Of a stretch of DNA of 64,000 nt, positions 22,652-32,910 are shown in pieces. Under the pieces are notes generated by a model that did no database searches, was not told the DNA's origin, and was given only the letters and a program-made list of their open reading frames with translations. The stretch is taken from contig CAJNDT010004502.1 of the NCBI GenBank assembly GCA_905221615.1, positions 386,001 to 450,000 of the forward strand. Reading direction: 5' to 3'. The DNA is from Symbiodinium sp. CCMP2592 (lineage: Eukaryota; Sar; Dinophyceae; Suessiales; Symbiodiniaceae). Both the position numbers and the translations under genes were made by a program. The number at the start of each line of letters is the position of its first letter. Positions within the stretch are counted from its first letter, which is position 1.

Positions 22652-22972
22652 TCAGGTATATATAGTATAAGTGTCTATAATCATAGGTCTTTTTGGGGTT
22701 TCATTGTCCCCTGGAATCACTAGGGCTCCCGGTAGGCAAGTCGGATACTTGCCGGTTTCAAACGGATCTGATGCGGGAATGTTTTCGGAGGCTTTACAAA
22801 GCATTACTAGCCTCGAGTAAAGTTTTCGATCACATAGTTGCAGCCTGCGAGTTGCGTTGTCGCGGACTTTGACCGGCCAGGCCACCGCCAAGAAGCGGTG
22901 CAGGATAGTTCGTAACAACATCACCTTGTAGTCTCTATACATAACTCTCGTACGATGAACACCAAATCCCAA
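22652..22972 (-). CDS. Possible coding island, unknown
   Basis: Not recognised. The minus frame reads protein-like across about 22700-22970 (segments MYRDYKVMLLRTILHRFLAV and RLQLCDRKLYSRLVMLCK), then enters repeat text before its stop. It is Arg/Lys- and Leu-rich with scattered Cys. No flanking splice signal is certain. It may be an exon remnant. Confidence 0.28.
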   Translation of the reverse strand: MGFGVHRTRVMYRDYKVMLLRTILHRFLAVAWPVKVRDNATRRLQLCDRKLYSRLVMLCKASENIPASDPFETGKYPTCLPGALVIPGDNETPKRPMIIDTYTIYT

Positions 22973-23083
22973 TGCTGCTGGTTAAAGAGGTTAAGGACCC
23001 TGTACCCTACCCCCCCCCCTTCAAAAAAACAGCTTTCTGTATAATTACGACGGGATCATTTTTTTAAAGGAGCCTGTTCGTAG

Positions 23084-23374
23084 ACCGTTGGAGTTTCCCT
23101 GATCGTATCCGTCACAGACCCATTGAAACCGATGCAGAGATCGCTGCGTCAAAAGGCCCTGCGTCGCAGCGTGGACACCGATTGGTTTGACGAGACCATG
23201 GGACGACGGCATGCATACCGCATGGACAAGCTGCGCAACTTGCTCCAGGACGGCATAGTGCATCTACCCCGTCTCATCCACACTTTGGCTGCCATCCCAA
23301 ATTGGGCAGCGTGCGCGGACGCGTGTGAAACAGCTTTTTGGCTTCTGTGCGATTGTGTAGGTACCCTTGCGTAA
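23084..23374 (+). CDS. Possible coding exon, unknown
   Basis: Not recognised. Open from 23084 to TAA 23372-23374; the first ATG is at 23132. It reads as an ordinary globular segment, with clusters RSLRQKALRRSVDTDWFD, YRMDKLRNLLQDGIVHLP and a Trp/Cys-rich end (IPNWAACADACETAFWLL). Codon use is GC-richer than the flanks. It shares no similarity I can see with other islands in the window. Confidence 0.35.
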   Translation, partial: TVGVSLIVSVTDPLKPMQRSLRQKALRRSVDTDWFDETMGRRHAYRMDKLRNLLQDGIVHLPRLIHTLAAIPNWAACADACETAFWLLCDCVGTLA

Positions 23375-24330
23375 AGGAGCCGTACTTCGATCATTAAGGC
23401 ACCTACTTTTCACCGCTATAGTAGCCCAACCAGGAACCTCCACTGTCTTTAATTACTAGTGGGTGTTTGGGGTATGATAGAGGGTAGTTGGGGGAGGAGA
23501 TCTAGGAACTTGACTTTTTTAAGAGGGAGCCAGAAGGAGCCCTGTATTTCGTCAGCTTGGCTATAGGCCCCTGTACTAAAGCCTTATGGACCCTTGTAAG
23601 CCACAACAAGGTTATATGACAATTAGTTACTCTTAAGACAGTGAAGTAACAGAAAATTCCAAGCCCTGTTTTGAAAAGCCTGAAATATTACCTTTAAGTA
23701 TTCCCCTAAGGCTCTTGGGACCAATATTTTGAGGTTTTTTGGCTTAATCAAAGATCATACTATACACAGCTTTGGGCTTTTTGAGCCTTAGGGTTGAAGC
23801 CTCGTAAACAAAAAAAGAAAAACAACAACAACAACAGCAGAGCCTCGAGACTCAGGAGAGCCGCTGTGACCTGGTCCGAGGCGGAAGCAGTTGTTCGGGT
23901 GTTTTAGGGTTCAGGGTTTAGGTTTTAGGGCTTGGGATTTAGGGCTTTGGGGTTATCTATAGGGTTAAGGGCTATAGTACTTAGGGTTTAGGGAGGGTTC
24001 GGGTCCAGGGTTTTGATTTGGAGCACTTCCAGGGCTCTAAGTGGTCTGTATAGGGTGTTGGGGTATGGTGCTATGTATAGTTAAATTGGAGGCTTCGGTG
24101 CGGTTTCGGATTTAGGATTCAGTGCCCTGGGCTTTTCGGTTTGGGATTCGAGAGGGTTCGGGCTCAGCGCCGTTAATCCCATATAAACCCTATGCCGAAA
24201 TTGGGGGCTTCAAAATTGGAAGGGGTTCGGGCTTGGGCTTGGTTTTGAAACAGTGTTTAGTTTGACATGCGCACGGGGCAGGACTCAAGGTTTGCAACTA
24301 TATGGGTTATTGCTGAATGCGTCTCTTTCG
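23375..24330. other. Stretch without a gene
   Basis: Inverted R2-like text at about 23436-23515 (GGGTAGTTGGGGG), an R1 copy at about 23700-23795 and TTTAGGG words from 23900 to 24010. Confidence 0.5.
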
Positions 24331-24334
24331 TAGC

Positions 24335-24412
24335 TAAGCCCTAAACCCTAAACCCTAAACCCCAAACCCTAAACCCTAAACCCTAAGACCCTAAACCCTA
24401 AACCCTAAGACC
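24335..24412. repeat. Telomere-like CCCTAAA tract
   Basis: About ten heptamers, most of them perfect CCCTAAA, interrupted by AAGACCC variants. Confidence 0.85.
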
Positions 24413-24494
24413 CCAGTTCTGGAGTAGGTATCCGGGGTCGAAGCCGAACGCCCGAACTCCAAAGCCAAACCCTAAACTGCAACCTCCAACGAAC

Positions 24495-24602
24495 CCTGAG
24501 GGTCCATGTACCCAAATAGTATATACTTGGGGTTTAGTGTACCTATATAGGGACTACATTAAGGCCAATGTATATACTATTTGGGCACATGGACCCTTAG
24601 GG
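24495..24602. repeat. Hairpin element, family H3
   Basis: CCTGAGGGTCCATGTACCCA at the left, TGGGCACATGGACCCTTAGG at the right, with the AAATAGTATATAC / GTATATACTATTT inner pair. Confidence 0.8.
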
Positions 24603-24676
24603 GAATACAGCCCTCTAGAAGAGGGTCAACAGCCTTAAATCCTCATTGTGCGTGCTCCCAAGTGAATCCAACATCT

Positions 24677-24784
24677 ACTTGGAGGTTCGGGGGTAGCTAT
24701 AAGTGGTTATAAGTAAAGTATAATTTCAACCCATGTCGCGGGACTTATAACTCCACTTATAACTACCCATGAACCTCCAAGTAG
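24677..24784. repeat. Hairpin element, family H9
   Basis: ACTTGGAGGTTCGGGGGTAG at the left, CTACCCATGAACCTCCAAGT at the right, with TATAAGTGGTTATAAGTA and TTATAACTCCACTTATAA inside. Confidence 0.8.
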
Positions 24785-25273
24785 AACTGTGGCACTTCCT
24801 TGCTTGTCTGTGCCTGGTAGGCGTGAACTCATACGCCGAAGATGAGTCCTTGACGTTGGCGCTGCTACCTTGCCAGCATGTATAGACGGGTTAGCCGCGC
24901 TCTTTAGTTTGCAATTTGGGTTGAGGGTTTGGGGAGGTGGGACAGATTTCTCCCCACTGCATCACTCTAGATGGTTCGGCAGAAGAGCATGCACACGATG
25001 TGCACGCACGTGCACGTATGTAATGTTTCCAAACGCAGGTACGCATACAAAAGCAGATGTACAACGACACCAGCGTTTACTATTACGGGGTGAGCAAAAC
25101 CCTCTTGGCCCAATAGTTTGGACCGGTTTCGGGGTTCAGGGTTCAGGGTTAATGAAAGGATCATGGAGGTTTTGCTTCTTGAGGTTACAAATCAATCAAG
25201 GTAACCATACTTGTACTTATTACTGATAATCCCAAGTAGGGTTCACAAACCAAACAAGGTAGAGGCAAGTTTA

Positions 25274-25385
25274 CCTATAAGTCTCCATTGTAGTTCCCGT
25301 TTCTGGTTTAACCACTTTAAAAAGGTAGGGTCCTTCATACAAGCTAGCCCAAAAACGGGACTTCAATGGAGCCTTGGGGTAGGTT
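25274..25385. repeat. Hairpin element, family H7, long loop
   Basis: CTCCATTGTAGTTCCCGTTT at the left and ACGGGACTTCAATGGAG at the right. Loop longer than in the 12545 copy. Confidence 0.7.
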
Positions 25386-25863
25386 TAAAGTTTAAAGGTT
25401 CAAAGTGTTTAGGGTTCACCACGACCCCCCGCGCATGCCCTTCAGTAGAGCCCGTGTGGTCCTTAATCTTGGGTATTTAAGGTATATTACAGGGTAGTCG
25501 GGGGGTCTCGGTAGGGCCTAGATTTTAGTTTAGGCCTTGTTCAGATTTAGGATGTAGAATTTACGGAAAAGATCCTTTAAAACATATAAGTTAGGGTTTT
25601 AGGGTTTCAAACCCCAAAACCCTACACCCTAAACCCATAAGGGCCCTAAAACTTTCAACACCAGCCATCAAGCCCGAGGCATCTCGAGGTGCCCTACTCT
25701 GAATGGACGAACTCAGAGGCTGGCACCCCGAGATCCCAACATGGCTGAGGGTCTACTACGGCTGATGACATTAATCCTAGGGTTCCTTTAAAAGGGATCT
25801 ATAAGGCAACCTTTAAGGGGCGCCTTTAAGGGATCTATAGCGTTTTAGGGTTTAGGGTTTAGG

Positions 25864-25968
25864 GTTGATGATATTAATCCTGCATTACATTATAAAGGGC
25901 GCTAAACTACGGGAATTATGGTTTATCCCTTGTTATGGGTAATGCAGGATTTCTATCATGAACTGTAG
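25864..25968. repeat. Hairpin element, family H1, with displaced left end
   Basis: GTTGATGATATTAATCCTGC at the left and GCAGGATTTCTATCATGAAC TGTAG at the right. A second left-end fragment (CTACGGCTGATGACATTAAT CCT) lies at 25758-25780. It is separated from this copy by R3 units and a TTTAGGG run, as if the first left end was split by an insertion or rebuilt. Confidence 0.65.
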
Positions 25969-26134
25969 GCTTCCTTATTACAGGGCTCCTTTAAGGTGAT
26001 CTTTTTGGGTTCTTATGAGGGTTCTATAAGGGTCTAGTCTACTTAGAGGATCATGGGACGTAGTAACTAGGCTTCCCGGTTCCATGAAGGGATCTATTAG
26101 GGTTACTATAGGATACTGTAGGGAGGTTAGGTGT

Positions 26135-26322
26135 ACTTAAAGGATCATGGGACTTAGTAGCTAGGGTTATAAGTATAAGTAAGGTGGCTATACCTATAAA
26201 TAATAAATAGGTATAGCACCAATACTTAGTAAGTAGGATCGCAAGTAAGGCAACTATACAGTTAAGTTGTCATAACACCAATTGAGGTACTTACAACCCT
26301 GCTAAGTCCCATGATCCTCCAG
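26135..26322. repeat. Hairpin element, family H2, expanded
   Basis: TTAAAGGATCATGGGACTTA at the left, TAAGTCCCATGATCCTCCAG at the right. At about 188 bp it is longer than sister copies because internal TAGTAAGTAGG/AAGTAAGG text is duplicated. A lone left end of the same family is at 26041-26070. Confidence 0.7.
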
Positions 26323-26403
26323 GTGCAGTTTTGGGTTTGGGGTCTGGGTCGCCCGTCTAGTCCACTCGGGGATCTGCATCCAAATTCCAAACAGAAGTTG
26401 TTT

Positions 26404-26464
26404 TCTGTTTTGACAAACCCTAAACCCTAAACCCTAAACCCTAAAACCCTAAACCCTAAACATT
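26404..26464. repeat. Telomere-like CCCTAAA tract
   Basis: Roughly eight nearly perfect heptamers between unique sequences. Confidence 0.85.
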
Positions 26465-26517
26465 CGCAAGAAACGCTCCACCGAGTTCGGGATTCCCATA
26501 GCAGCGGCAGATGGAAA

Positions 26518-26554
26518 ACCCCCCCCCCCCCCCCCACCCACCCACCCACCCACC
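26518..26554. repeat. Poly-C followed by (CCCA)n
   Basis: About 17 C residues, then five to six CCCA units, ending next to an H2 hairpin. The minus strand could form a G-quadruplex; this is inference from composition. Confidence 0.85.
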
Positions 26555-26679
26555 ACTTGGAGGATCATGGGACTTAGTAAGTAAGGCTATAAGTACCTTA
26601 ATTGGGGTTATACGTAGTTATAAGTATAGTTACCCTAATTATAGCCCTAGTTACTAAGTCCCATGATCCTTTAAGTAGA
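26555..26679. repeat. Hairpin element, family H2
   Basis: ACTTGGAGGATCATGGGACT at the left, AGTCCCATGATCCTTTAAGT at the right. It is the clearest full-length copy. R3 follows at 26690-26740 and a lone right end of H2 at 26748-26781. Confidence 0.85.
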
Positions 26680-26916
26680 CCCTAAACCCTAAACCCCATA
26701 GATCCCTTTAAGGAACCCTGTAATGATCCCTTTAAAGGACCCCTAAACCCTAGTTACTAAGTCCCATGATCCTTTAAGCACGCGAAACCGATCTGAAGAG
26801 GCGTTGCAGGGCCCTAACCATAGGCATCTAAGGACTCATCTAGGGTTCCTATAAAGGGATCCATAAGGGGTCCCTTAAAGGGATCTATAGGGATTAGGGT
26901 TTATGGATCTAAGGAC

Positions 26917-27540
26917 TCGTATGTTAAGGCTTTTGGGCCCAAAGACCATACTACTTACGGCTTTTGGGCTATTTTGATGCCCATGGTAAACCCTAAACCT
27001 AAGCCTCCGGTCTTGGGTAGCTTGTGAGCTGCGGTTGTGCGACGCTTGCTTACTGCTCTCGGAGCTTCGGTAAGCTTGCTGTTGAGGCAAGCGGAATACT
27101 TAGATGAACAGAATCGCTAGGTGAATCTTGTGCACAGCCCACTGCAGAAGTTGTTCGGGAACGTTCCCCTGATCTTCCAACTAAACCTTATAACCCTCGA
27201 CCACGAATACATGTTCAAAAACTTATATAAAACCATACACAACGTCTGTGCACGACAGCCTCAACCCCCAGAAACCCAGAACCTTTGTTTCAATTTTCGC
27301 TGTCTCATAGAACCTCAAAGCAGAAGTTGTAAGACTCTAAGGCCTATAAACCGCAAGGTATCGAAGCCTGCTGGCGTGCGGGCGGCGCGGCTTAGCCGGG
27401 CCATCGCGCAGGCTTCGGGAACTCGGGCGTTATCCGCTGTAATGCATCATTGTTAGGGCCTTTTGCGGCTTCACTTCAAGTGCTTAATTGCGGGCGTCGG
27501 TCTCGGGCTTTATTGTGAGGCTTTGGGACTTAGGGGCTCT
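26917..27540. other. R1 copy, then unassigned sequence
   Basis: R1 at 26917-26982. From 27000 to 27480 the DNA is non-repetitive. The open frame at 27121-27456 has no motif, and the minus frame 26875-27090 crosses R1. I call no gene. Confidence 0.4.
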
Positions 27541-27542
27541 TC

Positions 27543-27568
27543 GTTTTTTTTTTTTTGGGGGGGGGGGT
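27543..27568. repeat. Poly-T then poly-G run
   Basis: About 13 T residues directly followed by about 10 G residues. Confidence 0.9.
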
Positions 27569-27651
27569 CTTCCTGGCGTCCAGCTGCATGCAAGGCCCTT
27601 ACTGTCAGGACGACATGAAGCCTAAAGGATTCCAGGGGTTCGTGTGCCATA

Positions 27652-27758
27652 TGGGTGGTTGTCAAAATTATGGTACCTTTGTGGGTCCCTATTATCATAC
27701 GGCACCTATTATTTAGGGTACCCCAAAAATGGACCCTAATGTTGACAACTACCCATAT
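27652..27758. repeat. Hairpin element, family H4
   Basis: TGGGTGGTTGTCAAAATTAT at the left, TAATGTTGACAACTACCCA at the right, core ATACGGCACCTATTATTTAG. Confidence 0.8.
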
Positions 27759-28036
27759 TTAGGCTTTCATCGTATAGGGGTGTGGGGCCCGTTCCCTGTA
27801 TAAGCCCAATCTACTCCCAAAGGTTGACCTTTAGTTCCCAAAGAGGATACAAAACCCCTCAACCTCTGAGCCTTAGACCCTGAACCCTACCTTTAGTTCT
27901 CCGGATACTGGACAAACAGGTAGAAAGGCGTTTTTGCAGCGCTTCAGGCCGCTGGCCCTGAACATCGCAGAACCCCAAGACACTATAAGCCGGCTCCATT
28001 GAAGGGCCATTGGGGGTCCTGGAGTGCTGCTTTCAC

Positions 28037-28140
28037 CTGGGTGGTTGTCGAGATTGAGGTTCTTTTGTGGGCACCCTAAATATCAGGTGCCGTATTACAA
28101 TAAGGACCCACACAGGGACCCTAATATTGACAACCACCCA
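28037..28140. repeat. Hairpin element, family H4, inverted core
   Basis: TGGGTGGTTGTCGAGATTGA at the left, CTAATATTGACAACCACCCA at the right. The core (GGTGCCGTATTACAATAAGG) is in the opposite sense to the copy at 27652. Confidence 0.8.
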
Positions 28141-28279
28141 CCTAACCTCAGGCCGCTGGCTTGCGGCCCTGGCGGCTGGTGGCGAAGAACGCCCGGCGCG
28201 CCTCTGAGGTTGAGCTTTGCTGGTTCTCAGAGGCTCCGGGTTTAAGATCCAGGGTTGAGCTTTGCGAGGGTTTATGGTT

Positions 28280-28382
28280 TTTAAAGTCCAGGGTTTTGGG
28301 GTTTTAGGGTTCTAGGGTTTAGAGTTTTAGGGTTTAGGGTTTTAGGGACCCTAAACCCTTGTCCCCTAAACCCTAAACCACG
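28280..28382. repeat. Telomere-like tract that switches strand
   Basis: TTTAGGG-type units (28280-28345) meet CCCTAAA-type units (28347-28380) head to head at AGGGACCCTAA. Confidence 0.8.
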
Positions 28383-28445
28383 GGTGGTTCTCAGGCTCTT
28401 AGGGTTTAATGTATCGGGCTATGGAGGTCCTTAGTCGCTTCGGTG

Positions 28446-28628
28446 CTTGAGGGTTCATGGGTAGTGATAAGTAGGGCTCCTTCAAAAGTCCCTTTAAAGG
28501 GATCTATAGGGATGCTATAAGGGTATAGGGTTTATGGGCTTATAAGTGGTGTAAAGAAAGGTACGTAGCTATAGTTATAACCCACATTAGGGGCTTTGTG
28601 CCTCCACCTATAACTACCCATGAATCAG
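28446..28628. repeat. Hairpin element, family H9, interrupted by R3
   Basis: CTTGAGGGTTCATGGGTAGT at the left, CTATAACTACCCATGAATCA at the right. R3 text (CCCTTTAAAGGGATCTATAG) sits inside the left half. Confidence 0.65.
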
Positions 28629-28649
28629 GCTTTTGCGGTTTAGGATGTA

Positions 28650-28752
28650 CCACGGTTGATGATATAAATCCTGCATCACCCATAATAAGGAATATACCAT
28701 AAATCACATAGTTTAGGGTCCTTAAGGTAATGCAGGATTCACAACATCAACC
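28650..28752. repeat. Hairpin element, family H1
   Basis: CCACGGTTGATGATATAAAT at the left, AGGATTCACAACATCAACCC at the right. Confidence 0.8.
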
Positions 28753-28830
28753 CTAAACCCTAAGGGGGGCAACCATGTTTACCTCACAACAGGTGGGCCT
28801 GACATGCGAGGCCACTTTCAGGCCGTGCGC

Positions 28831-29382
28831 ATGGAGGAGAACGCGCCGTGTCGCGCGGATGCTGCGGATGTGTTGAGGTCCCTGTGGGGTTACCTCACAG
28901 CCCGCCAGTGGAGTGGGCGGGCGGTATAGGCGAGGCTGAGTTGCAAGCCTCAGCCAGGACCTACATGGCAGCGTGTGCCGTGAAGCATTCCATTGTTGAG
29001 ACTTTGGAAGCATCTGGAGCCTTGTCGCGTCTTGTCTCCGTGGTGCACAGCACCTATGTCAAGGAGCGCGGTATGACGTATTTAAACTTCCTAGCCCGAT
29101 GCCACAATGCAGGATGCACCGTCGAGGATGTGCCCACGATGAATCCGGGCAGCACAGCACGCGAGTGTCTTGTGCTGACAATCGGGGCGCACAACGTGCA
29201 TATTGTCGAGCCTAGTGGTCGAAATGGCTGCTCAGAAGGCAAAGCGCAGCAGGAGAGCATTGTCGGCGCTCGGTGCCACCCTGCTGGGAGCAGGTGGGAC
29301 CGCAGCGATGCTCGCTGCCGGTGCCAGTCCTGGGGTGGCATGCGTTGCTGCCCTCAAATATATCCTAGATACCCTCTATTAA
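28831..29382 (+). pseudogene. Protein-like region read in three frame segments
   Basis: Not recognised. ATG at 28831 opens a 32-codon frame (MEENAPCRADAADVLRSLWG and on) that stops at 28927-28929. From about 28930 another plus frame reads well to about 29215: ARTYMAACAVKHSIVETLEA, LVSVVHSTYVKERGMTYL, STARECLVLTIGAHNVHI. A third segment in the first frame begins at ATG 29224 and ends at TAA 29380-29382. Its 52 residues have a basic start (AAQKAKRSRRALSAL), a Gly/Ala-rich hydrophobic stretch and YILDTLY at the end. Two indels or short introns would join all three. It lies directly beside the H1 copy at 28650 and is GC-rich relative to its flanks. Confidence 0.4.
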
Positions 29383-29409
29383 GGACTATAGGGGGTCCAT
29401 TAGATTGGG

Positions 29410-30020
29410 GGGTCCTGGTTGGTAAACCCCTAAACCCTAAACCCGAAACCCTGAACACCCAAACCCTAAACCCTTTTAGGGCATCGGGTTTAGGGTTTCG
29501 GGTTTCAGGTCTAAGGCTTGATGGTTTGGGCTTACGACTGCAGGCCCAAGTTCAGGGGTCAGGGTTTAGGATTCAAGATTTAGGGTTTAGGGTTTAGGGT
29601 TCAAGATTCTTAAGATTTTTTCGCAGATAGGGAGTATATGGGGCTAAGGGTACCTGGACCCCACAAGTATGTAGAATTATAGGTTTTGGTCCATTATTTT
29701 ACTTACTCTTGGGGTTTAGGATACAAGCTCTCAGACTTCAAGCTTTGTTGTTGAGCGTCGTTCGGCTGTTAGGGGGTTGGGGTTCCAGGGCTTCCGCCTG
29801 CAAGGGGGTTGAGGGTTTAGGTTTTAGGCTGTAGGGGTTTGAGGGTTTAGGGTTTAGGCTTTAGGGGTTTGAGGGTTTAGGGTTTAGGCTTTAGGGGTTT
29901 GAGGGTTTAGGGTTTAGGCTTTAGGGGTTTAGCGTTTAGGGTTTAGGCTTAGGGGTTTAGGGTTTAGGGGTTGAGGGTTTGATGGTTTAGGCTTTAGGGG
30001 TTTAGGGCATAGGGTTTGAG
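29410..30020. repeat. Telomere-like block with 30-bp tandem units
   Basis: CCCTAAA units (29420-29475) change to TTTAGGG units (29485-29615). An H8-like fragment follows at 29640-29715. At 29805-29990 a unit of about 30 bp, GGTTTGAGGGTTTAGGGTTT plus AGGCTTTAGG, is repeated four to five times. Confidence 0.75.
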
Positions 30021-30147
30021 GGTTGATTTGCTTGTGGGGGTTGGAACTTTGGGCTATGGCGGATAGTGGTTAGCACCCTGAATCGTGAAACCGCAACCCG
30101 GAAGCTGGGAACTTGCATCCACACAGGAATCTTGCTCATAGACTGCT

Positions 30148-30262
30148 TCTACTAGGATGCCCAGTAGTACCCTTATTCCCTTTTTGTAGTCCTAGGTTCC
30201 TTATAAAGTTACCCAATACCAGAAGAGAGGCATTTTTATTCTTAGGTTACTGGGTATCCTAG
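30148..30262. repeat. Solo hairpin element
   Basis: CTAGGATGCCCAGTAGTACC at the left, TTACTGGGTATCCTAG at the right, with ACCCAATACC and A/T-rich text inside. Confidence 0.6.
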
Positions 30263-30699
30263 CATCTCTAGTCGAAATAGCTTCTAAACCTAATCGCAGT
30301 GTCGCCAAGAGTTAGAGGCCCGGACAAACTATTCATATGCATACACCTACTTTTTTCGTATGCTTTGAGCACGCGCTGCTGAGATATCAAGCTAGGATTT
30401 TGCCAGAAGCACACTGCAGTAATGCAATATCGTCGGGATCATCTTTTAAGCGGTTCGCTTGCAAATATTTATATAGTCGAAAAGCCTGAACAGTCACCAA
30501 AGTTATGCCTCAGGGTTCCAGATGATTGGTATTTTCATTACACGGTAAGCAACCCTAAACCCCAACTTACGACTTTCTTCTCACATTAGGCCGTATTCAT
30601 TGAGCTCGACTGTGCTGGACCTGATCATGTGCGCCAGAGCTGCTTCGGAGTTCAGTGTTTGTCGGGTTTTGGCCTCTAGGGTGTACTTTTTCTTCAACA
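30263..30699. other. Stretch without a recognisable gene
   Basis: Mixed unique sequence, no frame above chance. Confidence 0.5.
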
Positions 30700-30808
30700 A
30701 CTCACTTTGATTTGTGATTCCCTTTTTGGGTATATACCCTAAATATTAGGTGCCGTATTATAATAAGGACCCAAAAAGGGATCATCATTTTTGACAACCA
30801 CCCACATG
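30700..30808. repeat. Hairpin element, family H4, left end decayed
   Basis: The right end ATTTTTGACAACCACCCACA is clear. The left end is reduced to TTTGATTTGTGATTCCCTTT. Confidence 0.6.
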
Positions 30809-31114
30809 TATAAAGAAATGACAAGACATGATGATAAGGCGGCTTAGTAAGAACAGGTCCTGTGGGATCGAGCTAGTGCTGATCATGTGCTGTTCTGGGT
30901 GGGGTTATATTAGGGACGGTTTAGGGTTTAGGGTTTAGATCGTAATTGTTCCCCAAATTAGGGAGAGGGGGGCTTATAAAAACCCTGAACTCTACGGACC
31001 TACAGCTCCCTTAAAAGAACCCTCACTTCTAACTTTAGAACTCCCCATGAACCTGTCAAGTAGGCTCCGGGGCCGCAGCCTTGTTGGGCTGTCAAAGTTG
31101 CACATGTTCCCTAA

Positions 31115-31225
31115 CCCTAAGGCTCCATGTACCCTTATAGTAGATACTTAAGCCCCAAAGTTGTCCCTATATAGGTACTTTAAGGCCTAAGTATCTACTA
31201 TAAGGGTACATGGAGCCTTAGGGTA
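31115..31225. repeat. Hairpin element, family H3
   Basis: CCCTAAGGCTCCATGTACCC at the left and its exact reverse complement at the right, with near-perfect pairing of TTATAGTAGATACTTA inside. The core GTCCCTATATAGGTAC is itself palindromic. Confidence 0.9.
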
Positions 31226-31395
31226 ACGGCTTCCTTTGAAGGGCCCGAAACCCTAAAACCTAAACCCTACAAGCCCTAAACCCTAAGGTTCCAAAAACCC
31301 TAAGGTTCCAAAAACCCTAAGGTTCCAAAAGGGCCTTTGAAGGGCCCTTTTGAAGGATTCCAACAGAGGGGTTTCCTTTAAGGGATCCCATGGCG

Positions 31396-31473
31396 AGAGT
31401 CCCAAAGTAGTAAAATAAATGCCCAATACCTATAAAAGGCTATTATTCTTCATACTTTTGGGGTCCAGGTACA
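31396..31473. repeat. Hairpin element, family H8
   Basis: AAAATAAATGCCCAATACCT ATAAAAGGC leads to CATACTTTTGGGGTCCAGGT. The left terminus is partly lost. Confidence 0.55.
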
Positions 31474-31883
31474 GACACTTTATATTTAGGGCCCAAGTAT
31501 ATACAATATGGGTGCATTGACCTTAGGGCTCGTTGGTGAGGTTGAGGGCTTGAGGTTTGCAGCACAAGGGGGGATACCTTTGGCCTGTGATGTGTCGTGC
31601 TGGACCTCAATCAAGGTACCTGTAAACAGGTGCACAGCCGGCCTACTACGCCCCATGACCCAAAACCCCTGAAGCAAACATCACCTGAACACTGACACCC
31701 CATCTAAGACATACATCCTACAGCACAGACACGACACACCCTGAACTCTGAGACTCCACCTAAACCCTACATCCTAAACTCCTAAACCTGAAATGATAAG
31801 CCCGGAGCCAGGTCTATCGTTCCGCCTTCAAGCTTCGCGGTACTGTACCTTAAGCATTTCGGGTACTTTAACTCCAAAGGTTA

Positions 31884-32005
31884 ATCGGAGGATCCTTGGA
31901 TGTAGAAACTAGGGATATAATCAAGGCAACTTTACTCATAACTACTAATAGCCTCAACTGAGGTACTTATAACCTTACTCTCTAAGTCCCATGATCCTCC
32001 AAGCA
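31884..32005. repeat. Hairpin element, family H2
   Basis: TCGGAGGATCCTTGGATGTA at the left, AGTCCCATGATCCTCCAAGC at the right. The left end has diverged. Confidence 0.65.
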
Positions 32006-32089
32006 ATCGTTGAGTATGTAGGTAGATTTTAGCCTTTTTGGAGGCGCCAATCCCTCGCTAATCCCAAAAGTTAGCCAGTAGCTTCCCTG

Positions 32090-32196
32090 CTTGGAGAATC
32101 ATGGGACTTAGTAAGTAAGGTTTTAAGTACCTTAATTGGGAGTTAAAGTATTTAGAAGTATAGATACCAACAATATATACAAAATCCTTTAAGTAA
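32090..32196. repeat. Hairpin element, family H2, right end truncated
   Basis: GCTTGGAGAATCATGGGACT at the left. Only AAAATCCTTTAAGTA remains at the right. Confidence 0.6.
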
Positions 32197-32312
32197 GGTC
32201 TATCGGCCCGCCACTCGGAGTCTCAATAGAGATGTCTTTCATCTTTCGGCTCCTCCTTGTTCGAGCCCTCCGGAGCCCTCTTTGCTTCGCCGGCTCCCCG
32301 GGCGTCCTCACG

Positions 32313-32341
32313 GTTTAGGGTTTAGGGTTTAGGGTTTAGGG
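32313..32341. repeat. Four perfect TTTAGGG units
   Basis: A short perfect telomere run that abuts the coding fragment starting at 32342. Confidence 0.9.
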
Positions 32342-32668
32342 TACGGGGGAGAAGAGCAGTTTGGAAAACATCGAGGGGCCCTCATGGCGAGTGCCCCGCT
32401 GAAACGACGCCTCCAACTACACACGATCCTCGTTCGCCAATCGGCTCTGTGGGCATGTGAGACCTGGCCCTGTATCGAGTATATCCTGAAGGCGGCGAAC
32501 ACGGTGCAACTGCTACACACCAGAACAATGATGAAACATCCCCGCCAATCGGGAGAAACATGGACCGAATGGAACATTCGATCCATGCGCAAAGAACGGG
32601 TGATGCTCCACAAGTACCGCGTCGAGCGCTGGAGTAGCTTCATCGGGTCTACTTGGTCATGTGTTTAA
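32342..32668 (+). CDS. C-terminal fragment of a LINE-type reverse transcriptase ORF
   Basis: Open for 108 codons up to TAA 32666-32668, with ATG at 32384 internal. The text has the landmarks of the region after the palm in LINE endonuclease/reverse-transcriptase proteins: FGKHRGALMASAPLKRRL, then ALWACETWP (compare the familiar LYGCETW), then GETWTEWNIRSMRKER and VERWSSF. The catalytic palm and endonuclease domains are absent, so the piece is dead. Telomere repeats abut its left side and TTTAGG-type text follows its stop. Assignment rests on recalled family motifs; a profile search would settle it. Confidence 0.6.
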   Translation, partial: YGGEEQFGKHRGALMASAPLKRRLQLHTILVRQSALWACETWPCIEYILKAANTVQLLHTRTMMKHPRQSGETWTEWNIRSMRKERVMLHKYRVERWSSFIGSTWSCV

Positions 32669-32784
32669 GGCTTTAGGATGGCTTAGAGTTTAAGGATTTC
32701 TGGATATTTAGGGGGGTAATTAAGGGTTTACGGGTTTAGGGTTTAACTGTTGATACCAGAACAGCAAATGCATAGTACAAATAC

Positions 32785-32910
32785 TGGGCTTTCTCACTAC
32801 GGTGGCTGAAGCTAAGTTTCCTGGACAAGCGCCCACTACAGGCTTCCAGCGAGCTATTCCGAAGATGACCTCGAATTCGAAGACTTCCAAAGAGGAGCAG
32901 GTGCGGTGCG
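32785..32910 (+). CDS. Possible short exon, frame uncertain
   Basis: Not recognised. One plus frame gives an acidic segment (YSEDDLEFEDFQRGAG) running into GAGCAG/GTGCGG, which resembles a donor. A second frame gives EAKFPGQAPTTGFQR and KTSKEEQ. Either could be a remnant; they cannot both be right. Confidence 0.2.
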
